From positions 1 to 64,000 of the forward strand of contig JAGWUP010000012.1 in the NCBI GenBank assembly GCA_028868375.1: a stretch of DNA of 64,000 nucleotides. The letters are read 5' to 3'. This stretch comes from Elusimicrobiota bacterium (lineage in GTDB: Bacteria; Elusimicrobiota; Elusimicrobia; UBA1565; UBA9628). Under the pieces are notes generated by a model that saw nothing but the letters and a program-made list of their open reading frames with translations, was not told the DNA's origin and ran no database searches. Positions 1 through 8,871 of this stretch are shown here, one piece after another (positions within the stretch are counted from its first letter, which is position 1; each line of letters opens with the position of its first letter). Position numbers and translations under genes: made by a program.

Positions 1-497
1 CGCTCGCCCGGCTTGGACGGGTCGATCGGCTCCATGCCCGTCTTCATCGCGTCTCGCTCCCGGGCGATTGCTCGGACGCTGGACTCCGTCTTGGCGGCGA
101 ACACGAGGCCCTTGCTGACCAGGTCCCTGCCGGTCGTCTCGGCCCACGTGTCGTAGAAGTCCTTCGGAATGCCGTGCGTCAGGCCGGCCCCGCCCCCCGG
201 GATGGACCGTGACTGGACGACCGGGTACTCCGGCAGGATGCCCTTCTGCATGGCGCCGACGTCCAGCGCGCACCCGTTCAGCGTGTAGGTGGGCTTATCG
301 GGGTGCGGCCACGAGCGCTTCTGCCTGTGCGCGACGCCGTTCTGGTCGTACACGGTCTCCTCGACCGACTCGTACAGGACCATCAGGATACCATTGGGCA
401 TCTTGCACCCGACGGTGACCGTCTCTGTCCCCGTCGCCTCCTTCTCACCCAGCGTGACCCTCTTGCGGGTGAGGTCTGCAGTTCCTGCGTCTGACAA
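1..497 (-). CDS. Head-module protein, 3' end cut by window edge
   Basis: This open frame runs off the left edge of the window. It starts at a TTG codon (495-497) preceded 9 nt upstream by a good AAGGAG ribosome binding site (507-512). I see no ATG alternative with a comparable site. The visible 165 residues begin LSDAGTADLTRKRVTLGE and have no signal peptide or membrane segment. The gene follows the major capsid gene directly, so a head completion, decoration or connector role is plausible. I do not recognise the family. Confidence 0.7.
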   Translation of the reverse strand, partial: MSDAGTADLTRKRVTLGEKEATGTETVTVGCKMPNGILMVLYESVEETVYDQNGVAHRQKRSWPHPDKPTYTLNGCALDVGAMQKGILPEYPVVQSRSIPGGGAGLTHGIPKDFYDTWAETTGRDLVSKGLVFAAKTESSVRAIARERDAMKTGMEPIDPSKPGE

Positions 498-536
498 GTG
501 TGCTTACTCCTTGGGTTTTCACAGACCCGATAGCCG

Positions 537-1640
537 TTAGATGCCTACCATTGATCCTATGCCGGCCGGGAAGCGAATAATCGTCCCCCAGGTGCCGGAG
601 ACCGCCTTCTGACGGTAGGACGACATCCCGCGGATGACCGGAAACGTCCGAAGCTTCTCGCCGAAGCCGGCGAAGCAAGTCTCCTGTCCCTCGATCTCGT
701 GGACGATCACCTGCATCAGGTTGCCGGCTGCGATGCCCTGCGGGTTGATCGACGACAGCGCCGAGTACTGCGGTGCCATGCCGTTCAGCTCCAGATTCGG
801 AAAGTTCTTCTTCAGCAGGTCCGACACGTTCACGCCGAACGAGTTAGTCTGGGTGATCGCCATGTGGCTGACCGGCCCGACGGCGAGCGTCATCTTGCTG
901 TTCATGTTGGCTCGGCCCTGCGTCTGCGAGACGACCAGCGTGATCAGCGTCTGGATGTCCGTGAATATCTCGTTGGGCGTCGCGCGGGTGACGTTGCCGA
1001 CCTGCCAGGCGGTGCCGCCGTAGGCCTTGGTCGCCGGCGTCAGCGAGGCCGACAGCAGCGGGTCGTTCGTCAGCCCGTAGTTCTGAAGCCCGGCCACGCC
1101 GAACGCGTAGGCCGTGTTCATGAACGTGTTGAGGTTTCGGGCGCGCGACTCCTGCTTCTCAGTGACCGCGTTGATGCGACCGCGCGCCATGCGCTCGATC
1201 TCCAGGTCCCCGTAGTCGATCGTGCCCTGGAACAGAAACTGCTGCCAGTTCGGCCAGGTCGAGTTGATGTCCGAGGGCGTCACGCCGTCGTTGTAGTCGC
1301 CGTAGGCGGTCGTCTCGCCGGTCGGCTCCACCCACGGGGCAATGTATGTCTGCTCGGCCCAGTCGCCGATCTTCCTCTCGGCGCCGGCGATGTCGGCGAT
1401 GGCCAGCGCGGCGAACACCGCCCGGAACACCTTCGGGTCGATGTACGTCGTCAGCATCGCTGGAATGCCGGCGTTCGGGTTACTGGCGAGCGTCGGCAGG
1501 GCGTCCATCGCCATCTGCCAGCTCATGCCCTCGGGGAGGTAGGCAATCGGCCTCGCCTCATCCGTGTGCCATGAGATGCCCTTCGACTCCAGCATGGGGC
1601 GATGCTGCTCGAACAGCGCCCGGGCTTCCTGTGCGTTCAC
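537..1640 (-). CDS. Major capsid protein, DUF2184 type
   Basis: The 367-residue protein is the main shell subunit of the phage head and self-assembles on the scaffold. The start is GTG with an upstream GAGGAGA site. The sequence matches the DUF2184 capsid family as I know it: an N-terminal arm, a segment WVEPTGETTAYGDYNDG, a central region with IERMARGRINAVTEKQESRA, and a C-terminal hydrophobic beta-rich part ending GIGSMVGI. It sits downstream of the protease/scaffold ORF and the cement protein, the usual order protease, decoration, capsid. No fusion domain is visible. This is one of the surest calls in the window. Confidence 0.92.
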   Translation of the reverse strand: MNAQEARALFEQHRPMLESKGISWHTDEARPIAYLPEGMSWQMAMDALPTLASNPNAGIPAMLTTYIDPKVFRAVFAALAIADIAGAERKIGDWAEQTYIAPWVEPTGETTAYGDYNDGVTPSDINSTWPNWQQFLFQGTIDYGDLEIERMARGRINAVTEKQESRARNLNTFMNTAYAFGVAGLQNYGLTNDPLLSASLTPATKAYGGTAWQVGNVTRATPNEIFTDIQTLITLVVSQTQGRANMNSKMTLAVGPVSHMAITQTNSFGVNVSDLLKKNFPNLELNGMAPQYSALSSINPQGIAAGNLMQVIVHEIEGQETCFAGFGEKLRTFPVIRGMSSYRQKAVSGTWGTIIRFPAGIGSMVGI

Positions 1641-1676
1641 TTCTGCTCTCCTCTCGTTAGGTAGGCCCGGTTAGTC

Positions 1677-2609
1677 CTACTGCGTGATGTCCGAAATCTT
1701 GACGAGCTCGCCGGCGCCGCCGCCAGAGCGAGAGTACCACTTCGTCTCGACGTTGGTCGTGGCGGTGATCGTGGTGGAGCTGGCACTCTGGGAGGGCGAC
1801 ACCACGTAGGTCGAGGCAGTCAGCTGACCCCAGGTGGTGGTTCCCGTCGTGACGCCCGAGCCGGACAAAACGCTGCCGTACACCGGCGGGCCGCCGCCCC
1901 CGACCGTCAGCACGCCGTAGGTACCGGCAAGCGTGCCGGAGGCCACCGACTGCTCGCCGATCGACAGCGCGTAGGTGCCGATGCCCCCGGTGGTGCCGGA
2001 CAACTGCGCCACGACCTGCGTGCCGGTGGCGACGCCGGACGGCCCGGTCAGGATGGTGCCGGGATAGATGGTCCCCGCACTGATCGCCGTGACCGTCAGT
2101 ACGTTGCCGAGGATCGAGGCGGTACCGGCGACCGCCGTGCCGGCCGCGATCGAGCTGCTCGTCAGCGACACGGTGGACGCCGAGCCGGTCGCGGCGAACG
2201 TCACCTGACCGTTGTTCAGGTTCGCGTAGGCCTTGAGGCCGATCGTCGCGTAGCTGGCACCAGTATTCTTGACCCACAGGCCGCCGCTGGACATCGCCCA
2301 GACCGGTGCGCCCTGCTGAATCAGCAGCGTGGAGTCGCTGAGGTACTGAGTGATCAGCGACTGCTGCCCCGGTCGCGGGATCAGGCCGTCCGGCGCGCCG
2401 AAGCCAAACGAGTTCAAGATCGTCGGCGCGTTGTCGGGGTCAGCCCCCTGGTAACTCAGCCAGGCGAACCTGCCGACGTAGACGCCCGCGCTGCCGGCCA
2501 CGAGGCCGCCCGGGCCCCCCAGCACGGTGAACCGGGGGTTCATGTCGGCGAAGTTGCCCTCAACGGCCGGTGCCGGAAGCACTCCGACCTGCGTCTGCCT
2601 CGATGACAT
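1677..2609 (-). CDS. Head cement/decoration protein, Gp24-like, with internal repeats
   Basis: The protein (310 aa) probably binds the outside or the joints of the capsid lattice. The N-terminus (SSRQTQVGVLPAPAVEGNFA, then repeated VLGGPGGLVAG and VGRFAW segments) and the stretch TIGLKAYANLNNGQVTFAATG resemble structural cement proteins of the P22 Gp24 type found beside DUF2184 capsids. From about residue 145 to 290 there are about three glycine/threonine-rich units with the pattern GNVLTVTA..G...PGT.L.G..GV..GT, ending in TTTITATTNVETKWY. A related unit appears in the protein at 7096-7602. It lies between the protease/scaffold ORF and the capsid gene. The family call rests on the N-terminal half. 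Confidence 0.75.
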   Translation of the reverse strand: MSSRQTQVGVLPAPAVEGNFADMNPRFTVLGGPGGLVAGSAGVYVGRFAWLSYQGADPDNAPTILNSFGFGAPDGLIPRPGQQSLITQYLSDSTLLIQQGAPVWAMSSGGLWVKNTGASYATIGLKAYANLNNGQVTFAATGSASTVSLTSSSIAAGTAVAGTASILGNVLTVTAISAGTIYPGTILTGPSGVATGTQVVAQLSGTTGGIGTYALSIGEQSVASGTLAGTYGVLTVGGGGPPVYGSVLSGSGVTTGTTTWGQLTASTYVVSPSQSASSTTITATTNVETKWYSRSGGGAGELVKISDITQ

Positions 2610-2653
2610 CTCTATCTCCTTCCCATGCCCTTCAGGTCGAAGTGCTTGATGGT

Positions 2654-5600
2654 TCAGTTGATCCGGTCAGCGCCGGGGAACATCTGCTTGAAAGTCGCAG
2701 CGGCGTCGGCCGACGGCGATCGCGAGTCGTAGGCGTACCTCTGGCGCGAATCCTCATTCCTCGCGGCGGTCGAGAAGAGCGCCGGGAACGCCGACGGGTG
2801 GACGCCCTCGGTCGGGACCCCCATTACGGTCAGCGCCGCCTTGTAGACGTCGTCAGCCGTCTTGAACTTGGAGTCCATCGCCAGCTGACCGACGCGCGGG
2901 GTAACGATCCGCAGTGCAGCAGCGACGCCCTCGTGGCGCGCCTCGGCATCGGCCACCGCCTTGTTGATGGCGGCATCCATCGCGGCCTTGGTCACTTGGT
3001 CACCGCGCGGCTCCATGTTCTCCATCTCGTCGCGGGCGAACTTGCGACGAGCGTCGACGGCGGCCCGGCGACGGTCCCGCGCCTCGCACATCGCGTCGTA
3101 GGCGGGGCGCATCTTGTCCTCCGCGTCGCGGCGGGCGTCCTCGGCCCTGCGCTCGTCCTCGGCGTGACGGCGCGCGTCGTCCGCCCGCTTGGCGTCCTCA
3201 GCCCTCCGGCGGTCCTCCGCGGCGCGACGGCGGCGGTCCTCTGCCCGGCGCCAGTCCTCCGCATGACGCTTCAGCGCGTCGAGGGCCGCGCGGTGCGCGT
3301 CGCGGGCCCGTCGGGCGTCGCGGCCCATTCGGCGACGGTCATCGGCGCGGCGACGGTCATCAGCCTCCTCGCGTCGCTCGCGCTCGGCGCACTCCTCAGG
3401 CGTCTCGTCGCGGCCCATCTTGCGGCGGGCGTCCTCGGCACGGCGCATCTTGCGGTCGTCAGCGCGACGGCGATCCTCGCCCTCGTCCTCCTTCCGCTCG
3501 CGCTCCTCAGCCTCGTCCTCGCGCTCGTCGCGGCCGAGCCGACGCCGGGCATCCATCGCGCGGCGATCGTACATCTCGTCGTCGCGGCGCTCCTCGGGCG
3601 TCTCGAGCGCTTGGTCCTCCTCCATGTCGTCGTCGCGCATGTAGGAGGGCAGCCCGGCGTTGGCCTCCCCGGCCAGCGCATCCTGGACCTCCTTGTCCTG
3701 CAGTGCGCGCTCGATGTCTGCCTCGTCCATCGCGAGCCGGCCCTTCACCTTCAGGTGCCTGGCAATGACCCGCGCCACAGAAGGCGAAAGGCTCATGGTC
3801 GTATCTCCAGAGTAGTCATCGCCGGAAAGGGCGGCGTCCCCAACCACCACGTCGGCACCGGCCCGCCCCTCGCGGACGAGTGCCAAGTGGTTTCCCTTGA
3901 TGTCGCGCATCACGCCGTCGTAGGGCACGCCCTTGTAGGTGCCAGGCGTCATGTCGGCGACGTAGCGGTAGCCCGCTGACAGCTGCTTCTTCTGGTTGCC
4001 CTCGATGTCGTCTATGGCCTCCTGGGGCCAGAACACCAGCGAGTTGTCCAAGTACGGGTCGCCGTACTTAGCGTCAGTGCCCGTCGAGCCGATCACGTGC
4101 TCCTGCGGAAAGGAGGTTGAGGTGACCGGCACGTGAGTATCCAGAATCGGCAAGTTGTTGAAGGACGACGCGGCGCGGGCCAGCTCCTCCGGAGCCCTCA
4201 GCAGCATGTAGACCTTGTTCGGGTCCAGGCCCAGCTGCTCGGCGTTGGGTATCTCACTGCCCTTGTAGGGGCACACGTTCGCCTTGGTGATGTGGGCGGT
4301 GGACACGCGCATCCGACCGTCAGTGTCCTTCTCGCGGACTGAGTCACGATCGAAGGCCATCGTCAGCGAGCGACCGTCCACCAGGGCAGCGACGCCGGCC
4401 CAGTCCATTGCCATCGCGACGTCAGCGGCCTGCTTGTCGGTGATGTCCTTACCGTCCAGCACAATCTTTCCGAAGTGATCGCTGCCGTCACCGTCGATGT
4501 AGACCTTGGGCCACTTGTTGCTGTCAGCTGACCAGTCGCCATCCTCGCGGTCGGCCTCCACCTTGAAGGAGTGTCCGCCATTGGCGGAGTTGCGCACCTG
4601 CCGCAGGAAGTCAACAAGATGTGGAACAAACTCGCCGTCTGACAGCTCGATCTCTAGCTTGTGCGGGTACGTGCCGGCGTCCTCAGCCCCGTCCGGAAAC
4701 TCACGGTCGCGGATGCGGTCGGCCTCTGCGGCGATCTTCGGCTCGTGCTCCATCCGGGCGCGACTGGCAGCGGCGAGCAGCAGCTTGCGGGTGTACTTCC
4801 ACTCGCCGTCCTCCTTCTCCATGACCGGATAGGTCCGGTTCGGACCTAGAAACGCCCGCTCCGGCATGTCCTCGCGGTGCTGGGTGGAGTCGATCTCCTT
4901 CCTCGTGGTCTCACTGAGCTTGCGACCAGTGGGATCGTCAGCATCCTTGGCACTCATGACACGATCAACCGTCTCCTTGAGTCCCGGATGCACCTTCTCC
5001 GGCAGTTGAGTAACCGGCGTCCAGGCGTGCTCGCTGTGCTCAGAGTTCAGCCTCGGCGTGAACTCGTCCTTGACCGGCACGACGTAGGTGACGTGCTCGA
5101 AGTCGTTGGGCGTCCGGTCGCGGCACAGTTCCTTCATGCCGTCGAACGTGCAGTCGCCCAGCTCCTCACCGCACTCCCTTCTGGCGGCCTGCTCTTCAGT
5201 CTCGCCCTCGTCCACCTTGCCGCCGGGGATCGACCAGGTGTCCGGCCAGTTGTCGTCAGTGGCCGAGCGCCTGACCAGCAGCATCTTGCCGTCCCGGGTG
5301 ACGAACGCCACGGAGGCGGCGCGGCCTTTGATCGGCTTCCCGTCTTGGCCCTGGTGCTCAGGCTCCTTGCGCTCCTCACCGAAGAACTTGCCCAGCATCC
5401 TCAGGCCCCGGCCGATGACGCCCCAGTCCTCGTCCGTCATGTCCTTGGCCGTGGCCGGCAGCTTGCCCGGCTTGTCGGCGTCGGCGAACTCCTTGCCCAC
5501 CGACTGCGGGATGCCGATGTTGCTGTGGCCGGCAGCCGCGGCCCACATGGCGCGGCGCTGGGCCTCACTGACGGGAGGATCAGTCGCTATGCGAGGTGTC

Positions 5601-6211
5601 ACTTCGTCGTTCCCCGTAGATGGCTTGAAACGCTTTTGCCAGATACCGTTCTGCGCTTTATTTACGATCCACTCGGGTTTTATCGTACCAGCATAACGAT
5701 AGGCCAACGTCGCAGTCGGGTCATCCTCAAGCCAAGTCCCCCTAGGGAACTCGACCTGGTACATCACAGGTTCGTGACTGGTCGATGTGGCGCTGTTCGC
5801 GTAGCGATTAGCCGTGCCGGGATCGACCGTCACGTGGGCATGTCTGCCGGTTTCGTGAACACCTGTAAGACCAGAAGAACGCCCTGAACCCTCAGGAGTT
5901 ATCCCCTCGCGTTCTATCTGTTCGGAGTTAGCAGAAGAAGTTCCGTGGTAGTACCGTTCGCCAGAACTTGTAAAACGTCCGTTCTGTCCACGAGGATGAT
6001 CAGTTTCCCTGAACTCATCAACCGCTTCATCGCGAGATTCGAACTGCAGCCCGTGATCTCCCTCGAACAGCCTTCTGTGGTCGGCGACGGACGCCAGTAT
6101 CTCGACCGGGATCGGCTCGTTGCCGTACGCGTCACACGCGTGGCCGACGTCTGCCCTGATTCCCCGGTAGCGAACGCAGGCGTAGCAGAGAGGCCCCAGG
6201 TTCTCAGCCAC
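2654..6211 (-). CDS. Prohead protease-scaffold polyprotein with Zn-knuckle, ART-like and Nudix domains
   Basis: This 1185-residue ORF is far longer than a usual prohead protease. Domains in order: a Cys-rich module (Cys9, Cys12, Cys26) followed by GNEPIPVEIL and DHGLQFE; a linker DHPRGQNGRF at 71-80; an ADP-ribosyltransferase-like segment at about 87-187 (YYHGT, HVTVD, IKPEWIV); a Nudix hydrolase at about 295-420 with an intact box (GKVDEGE at 331-337, then REC.EELG); an unassigned alpha/beta stretch at about 450-600; a DUF2213-type prohead protease region at about 615-795; then a highly charged R/D/E-rich coil at about 855-1075 and a short C-terminal domain, as expected of a scaffold. It overlaps the upstream zincin-like gene by 8 nt and precedes the cement and capsid genes. 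Self-cleavage could release the N-terminal domains inside the prohead; that is inference. The ART call is the weakest part. Confidence 0.82.
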   Translation of the reverse strand: MAENLGPLCYACVRYRGIRADVGHACDAYGNEPIPVEILASVADHRRLFEGDHGLQFESRDEAVDEFRETDHPRGQNGRFTSSGERYYHGTSSANSEQIEREGITPEGSGRSSGLTGVHETGRHAHVTVDPGTANRYANSATSTSHEPVMYQVEFPRGTWLEDDPTATLAYRYAGTIKPEWIVNKAQNGIWQKRFKPSTGNDEVTPRIATDPPVSEAQRRAMWAAAAGHSNIGIPQSVGKEFADADKPGKLPATAKDMTDEDWGVIGRGLRMLGKFFGEERKEPEHQGQDGKPIKGRAASVAFVTRDGKMLLVRRSATDDNWPDTWSIPGGKVDEGETEEQAARRECGEELGDCTFDGMKELCRDRTPNDFEHVTYVVPVKDEFTPRLNSEHSEHAWTPVTQLPEKVHPGLKETVDRVMSAKDADDPTGRKLSETTRKEIDSTQHREDMPERAFLGPNRTYPVMEKEDGEWKYTRKLLLAAASRARMEHEPKIAAEADRIRDREFPDGAEDAGTYPHKLEIELSDGEFVPHLVDFLRQVRNSANGGHSFKVEADREDGDWSADSNKWPKVYIDGDGSDHFGKIVLDGKDITDKQAADVAMAMDWAGVAALVDGRSLTMAFDRDSVREKDTDGRMRVSTAHITKANVCPYKGSEIPNAEQLGLDPNKVYMLLRAPEELARAASSFNNLPILDTHVPVTSTSFPQEHVIGSTGTDAKYGDPYLDNSLVFWPQEAIDDIEGNQKKQLSAGYRYVADMTPGTYKGVPYDGVMRDIKGNHLALVREGRAGADVVVGDAALSGDDYSGDTTMSLSPSVARVIARHLKVKGRLAMDEADIERALQDKEVQDALAGEANAGLPSYMRDDDMEEDQALETPEERRDDEMYDRRAMDARRRLGRDEREDEAEERERKEDEGEDRRRADDRKMRRAEDARRKMGRDETPEECAERERREEADDRRRADDRRRMGRDARRARDAHRAALDALKRHAEDWRRAEDRRRRAAEDRRRAEDAKRADDARRHAEDERRAEDARRDAEDKMRPAYDAMCEARDRRRAAVDARRKFARDEMENMEPRGDQVTKAAMDAAINKAVADAEARHEGVAAALRIVTPRVGQLAMDSKFKTADDVYKAALTVMGVPTEGVHPSAFPALFSTAARNEDSRQRYAYDSRSPSADAAATFKQMFPGADRIN

Positions 6212-6707
6212 TAGTCACGTACTCGTACTCCCGCAGCCGGGAGGCGTCGGCCAGGCCCATCCTGACGAGGGCGAACAGCTCGCCGAAGTACTCGCACGGA
6301 TTGGTCAAGGCATAGTCGGCGAAGCACTCGGACTTGGGCCTCTTGGTGGCCGCTGACCAGACCTCCTTGATTCTGGGCCTGATCGTCGGGTTCGACCACT
6401 CGAAGGCGTGCCCGAACTCGTGGGCGATCAGGTGCTCCGGCTCCTGCGTCATCCGGCCGTGGAACAGCGGTGGCTCCAGCGCGGCCGCCCTCAGCACGGA
6501 CGGCTCGCGGCCCAACCAGTGACTGTTCAGTCGGATGTACTTCCCGTCCTCGTCGAAGTAACCCATCGACACGTCGCCCCTGCGGCGCGGCTCCCCTACC
6601 CAGACGTACTTCACCGTGACGTCCGGGAACGCTGCGGCAAGCGCCTCGAAGCCTCCGACGATCATCGGCTCGAAGGCCGGGTGCATCAACTCAAGCCTAA
6701 AGTCCAC
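6204..6707 (-). CDS. Zincin-like metallopeptidase in head cluster
   Basis: The protein (167 aa) has a clear HEXXH zinc site (HEFGH, residues 96-100) in the context EHLIAHEFGHAFEW. Downstream acidic residues in ECFADYALTNPCEYFGELFA (127-144) could give the third zinc ligand. The fold resembles small phage zincins located near MuF or portal genes. It has no signal peptide, so it probably acts in the virion or the infected cytoplasm. The gene overlaps the polyprotein ORF by 8 nt and is probably co-translated with it. Whether it cleaves a head protein or a host target is unknown. Confidence 0.7.
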   Translation of the reverse strand: MDFRLELMHPAFEPMIVGGFEALAAAFPDVTVKYVWVGEPRRRGDVSMGYFDEDGKYIRLNSHWLGREPSVLRAAALEPPLFHGRMTQEPEHLIAHEFGHAFEWSNPTIRPRIKEVWSAATKRPKSECFADYALTNPCEYFGELFALVRMGLADASRLREYEYVTSG

Positions 6708-6709
6708 GG

Positions 6710-7087
6710 TCAGTCAGCCGACATCCTGCCGCGCAGGTTCCTGTTGTTCGCCAACTGCGTCGCCCACCTGAGGTTGATCCTTCGACAGTCCAGACTGTCG
6801 CCGTTTCGATGATCGCCGATGACGTGCCGCCTGGTGGGCGCCGGGCCCCTGGCACGGGCCAGCACCTCCAGGTGAAGGTAGATCGACGTGCCGCGCCAGG
6901 TCCGCCGGGCGTACCACTTCTCGGTCCCACTAAACCTCAGCCTTGAGTGGACCGCGCCCCACTTCCACTGACGTGCCCACTCGAGGTCCTCAACGTCCAG
7001 CAGGGCAGCCAACGAGGCATCACTGTCGGATAGATACAAGTATCCGGTGGGCGGCAGTGACAAGTCTCCCCAATCACGAGGATCCAT
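6710..7087 (-). CDS. HNH homing endonuclease, free-standing
   Basis: The reading frame is open upstream, but the credible start is the ATG at 7085-7087, just after the stop of the preceding gene; this gives about 126 aa. The C-terminal half has the homing-type HNH signature: HVIGDHRNGDSLDCRRINL followed by RWATQLANNRN. Such enzymes nick or cut DNA and spread themselves into intergenic sites of relatives. The N-terminal half (GYLYLSDSDASLAALLDVED and a W-rich strand) is likely a DNA-recognition part. The gene is inserted between two virion genes that read the same way, a common place for free-standing HNH genes. Confidence 0.8.
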   Translation of the reverse strand: MDPRDWGDLSLPPTGYLYLSDSDASLAALLDVEDLEWARQWKWGAVHSRLRFSGTEKWYARRTWRGTSIYLHLEVLARARGPAPTRRHVIGDHRNGDSLDCRRINLRWATQLANNRNLRGRMSAD

Positions 7088-7095
7088 GAACACAA

Positions 7096-7602
7096 TCAAC
7101 CAGCGTTCTGGTAGTACGACGCGTTCAAGACGGCACTCGCCGACACCTGAATGAACTGAATCGCCAGCAAGTCCCCAGAGTACAGCAGCGGCTCGTCGGT
7201 CGTCTGCATGAGCATCCCGACAGTCGCAGTGGGGGCCGCGCCGTCGTCGCGCCACGAGATGTTCTCCGTCGCCGCCTTCAGCAGGACAAAGTCCACCCTG
7301 GGCGTCTGATAGGCCGTCACCGCCTCGCCGCTCTCCGTCGTGCAGGCATTGGACAGCAGCCAAGTGCCTGACTGCTGGCCCTGTGAGGAGATCAGGGTGT
7401 TGGCCGGAATGCCGGTGCCAGTCACGGTCTGTCCGACCGCAAACGTGCCGGTCACCGTGCCGCCGACCGTCAGCTGCTTGCCGGACAGCGAACAGCTGGT
7501 CCCCTCGGCCTGCTGAGCACCCAGGGGCAGAGTCAGTCCAGCAGCCGCAGACAGCGACGATATCTGCTGGAAGCCGAGCGGAACGGCGGCCTGCGAGAAC
7601 AT
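7096..7602 (-). CDS. Virion protein with embedded Gly/Thr-rich repeat unit
   Basis: The product has 168 residues. The C-terminal 70 residues (VDFVLLKAATENISWRDDGA then TVGMLMQTTDEPLLYSGDL and IQFIQVS) resemble small single-domain virion proteins seen next to head genes in other phages. Residues about 37-95 hold a unit of the type GKQLTVGGTVTG..AVGQTVTG.GIPANT that also occurs in the cement protein at 1677-2609, so the same module seems inserted into two virion proteins. The exact role (decoration or fibre) is not known. Confidence 0.6.
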   Translation of the reverse strand: MFSQAAVPLGFQQISSLSAAAGLTLPLGAQQAEGTSCSLSGKQLTVGGTVTGTFAVGQTVTGTGIPANTLISSQGQQSGTWLLSNACTTESGEAVTAYQTPRVDFVLLKAATENISWRDDGAAPTATVGMLMQTTDEPLLYSGDLLAIQFIQVSASAVLNASYYQNAG

Positions 7603-7612
7603 GCGGCCAATC

Positions 7613-8224
7613 CTAATTCTTGACGACCAAGAAGCTGATCTTGATCGTGCCGTTCAGCGCCGCAGAGGCGTGGATGTTCTGCACGACGATGACGGCCGAG
7701 CCCGCCGCTGGAGTCACCATCGCGACGGCGGGGGTTCCGGTCGTCGCGGTGCCGAGCTGCACCGAGGCGTACACCTGGTCGGCGGCGGCGATGTCAGAAT
7801 TGGTCAGCGTCAGCGTGTAGTCGGCGCCGGCACCAGTCGTCAGTGACTCGGACGTGATGACGCCGGCCATCTTGTTCAGCGTCGCGGCGCCGGCCGTCGC
7901 AGTCGCCGTCTTCGTGCCCGTGTCGACGTGCAGCGCGTTGGTGGTCACGGCGCCGGGGGTCGTTCCGCCGATCGTCGTGCCGTCGATCGTGCCGCCCGTG
8001 ATCGCGACCGAGGCCGGGTTGTTGCTTACCTGGGTCCAGGTCGGCGACGCCTGCGTGTTGGTGTTCTGGTACAACACCTTGTTGGTCATATCTGACAGCA
8101 GGTCGCCCGGCTGGGCCACTCCAGCAAACGTGCCGGAGGTGCCGCTTGTCGGGGCGCCGGCATTCGGCCAGACGGGGACCAGCAAGACGTCGCCGATCGC
8201 CGGCACCAGCATCTTGAGAGCCAT
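7613..8224 (-). CDS. Head fibre-like or decoration protein
   Basis: The protein (203 aa) is low in charge and rich in Gly, Thr, Ala and Ser. It has an N-terminal domain (MALKMLVPAIGDVLLVPVWP) with TNKVLYQNTNTQASPTW, a central ITGGTIDGTTIGGTTPGA repeat of the kind seen in trimeric fibre shafts, and a C-terminal beta-rich domain. I infer a trimeric surface fibre attached to the head. No catalytic motif is visible. It lies between the J-domain gene and another virion gene, with 5-11 nt gaps. Confidence 0.55.
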   Translation of the reverse strand: MALKMLVPAIGDVLLVPVWPNAGAPTSGTSGTFAGVAQPGDLLSDMTNKVLYQNTNTQASPTWTQVSNNPASVAITGGTIDGTTIGGTTPGAVTTNALHVDTGTKTATATAGAATLNKMAGVITSESLTTGAGADYTLTLTNSDIAAADQVYASVQLGTATTGTPAVAMVTPAAGSAVIVVQNIHASAALNGTIKISFLVVKN

Positions 8225-8229
8225 CGAAG

Positions 8230-8871
8230 TTACTCCCCCTCTATCCGGGAACCGTAGAAGAAGTTGTTGCTGAAGACGTCGGTAAGCACCAGCACTTGCC
8301 GCACAACCTCGCGAGCGAGCTTCTGGTCCTTGATCAACTCGCCGGCGACCTTTAGCAACCCGAGCTCGGCCATAAGCTGATCCGATCCCTGCTTGATCAC
8401 GTCGAGCTTGCCTCGAATCAGCGTCGAGAACACATCGTCTGGACTGCCGCAGCGGCCCAGCAGATCGGTCAGTACGGACGAGCCCGCGTCGTTCTGAGAC
8501 AGCTGATTCTTGATCTCCGCCGTCCGCTCGGCCATCTTGACTCTGACTGCAGCCACGAAGTCAACCTCGGTCGGTCGCCTCCCCTGCTTGCAGATGTCGG
8601 CGAGCGCACCGTCCATCGCTCGGGAGACCAGCGACATCGCCATCCCGCGCGAGTTATCTGGCTCAGTGCCCTCGTAGCTGCCGGTCCGGTCGTACCTCCG
8701 CCTGCGAGAGGTGTCGGTCAGAACGTCGCAGGCCGTCTTCAGCAGCGCGAACTGCTCCTCGCTGCCGCCCACGTCGGGGTGCACTGACTTGGCCGCACGA
8801 CGGTAGGCGCGGCGCACGTCGGACGAATCGGCGTCCTTCGAGACGCCCAGCAGGTCGTAGAGGTCAGTCAC
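8230..8871 (-). CDS. J-domain (DnaJ-like) protein
   Basis: Residues 1-62 form a J-domain: LYDLLGVSKDADSSDVRRAY, the invariant HPD tripeptide at 31-33, and the terminal helix DTSRRRRYDRTG. J-domains recruit DnaK/Hsp70 and stimulate its ATPase. The remaining 150 residues are predominantly helical and have no Gly/Phe-rich or zinc region, so this is a type III J-protein with a private C-terminal domain. Its place among head genes suggests that it directs the host DnaK to a head-assembly substrate. It overlaps the preceding gene by 4 nt (ATGA). The J-domain is certain, the client is unknown. Confidence 0.82.
   Translation of the reverse strand: MTDLYDLLGVSKDADSSDVRRAYRRAAKSVHPDVGGSEEQFALLKTACDVLTDTSRRRRYDRTGSYEGTEPDNSRGMAMSLVSRAMDGALADICKQGRRPTEVDFVAAVRVKMAERTAEIKNQLSQNDAGSSVLTDLLGRCGSPDDVFSTLIRGKLDVIKQGSDQLMAELGLLKVAGELIKDQKLAREVVRQVLVLTDVFSNNFFYGSRIEGE

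Noticed and set aside
3000-3650. Possible tandem DNA repeat in the scaffold region
   Set aside because: Repetition comes from RRRADD/RRAED codon patterns in a charged coil, with no regular DNA period.
2570-3979. 469-codon open frame on the plus strand
   Set aside because: It is antisense to the low-complexity scaffold of the protease ORF; the translation is Leu/Val/Ala-rich shadow sequence without domain.
7088-7363. N-terminal extension of the HNH frame
   Set aside because: It overlaps the preceding virion gene in another frame and is Arg/Gly/Asp-rich; the ATG at 7087 fits the operon spacing.
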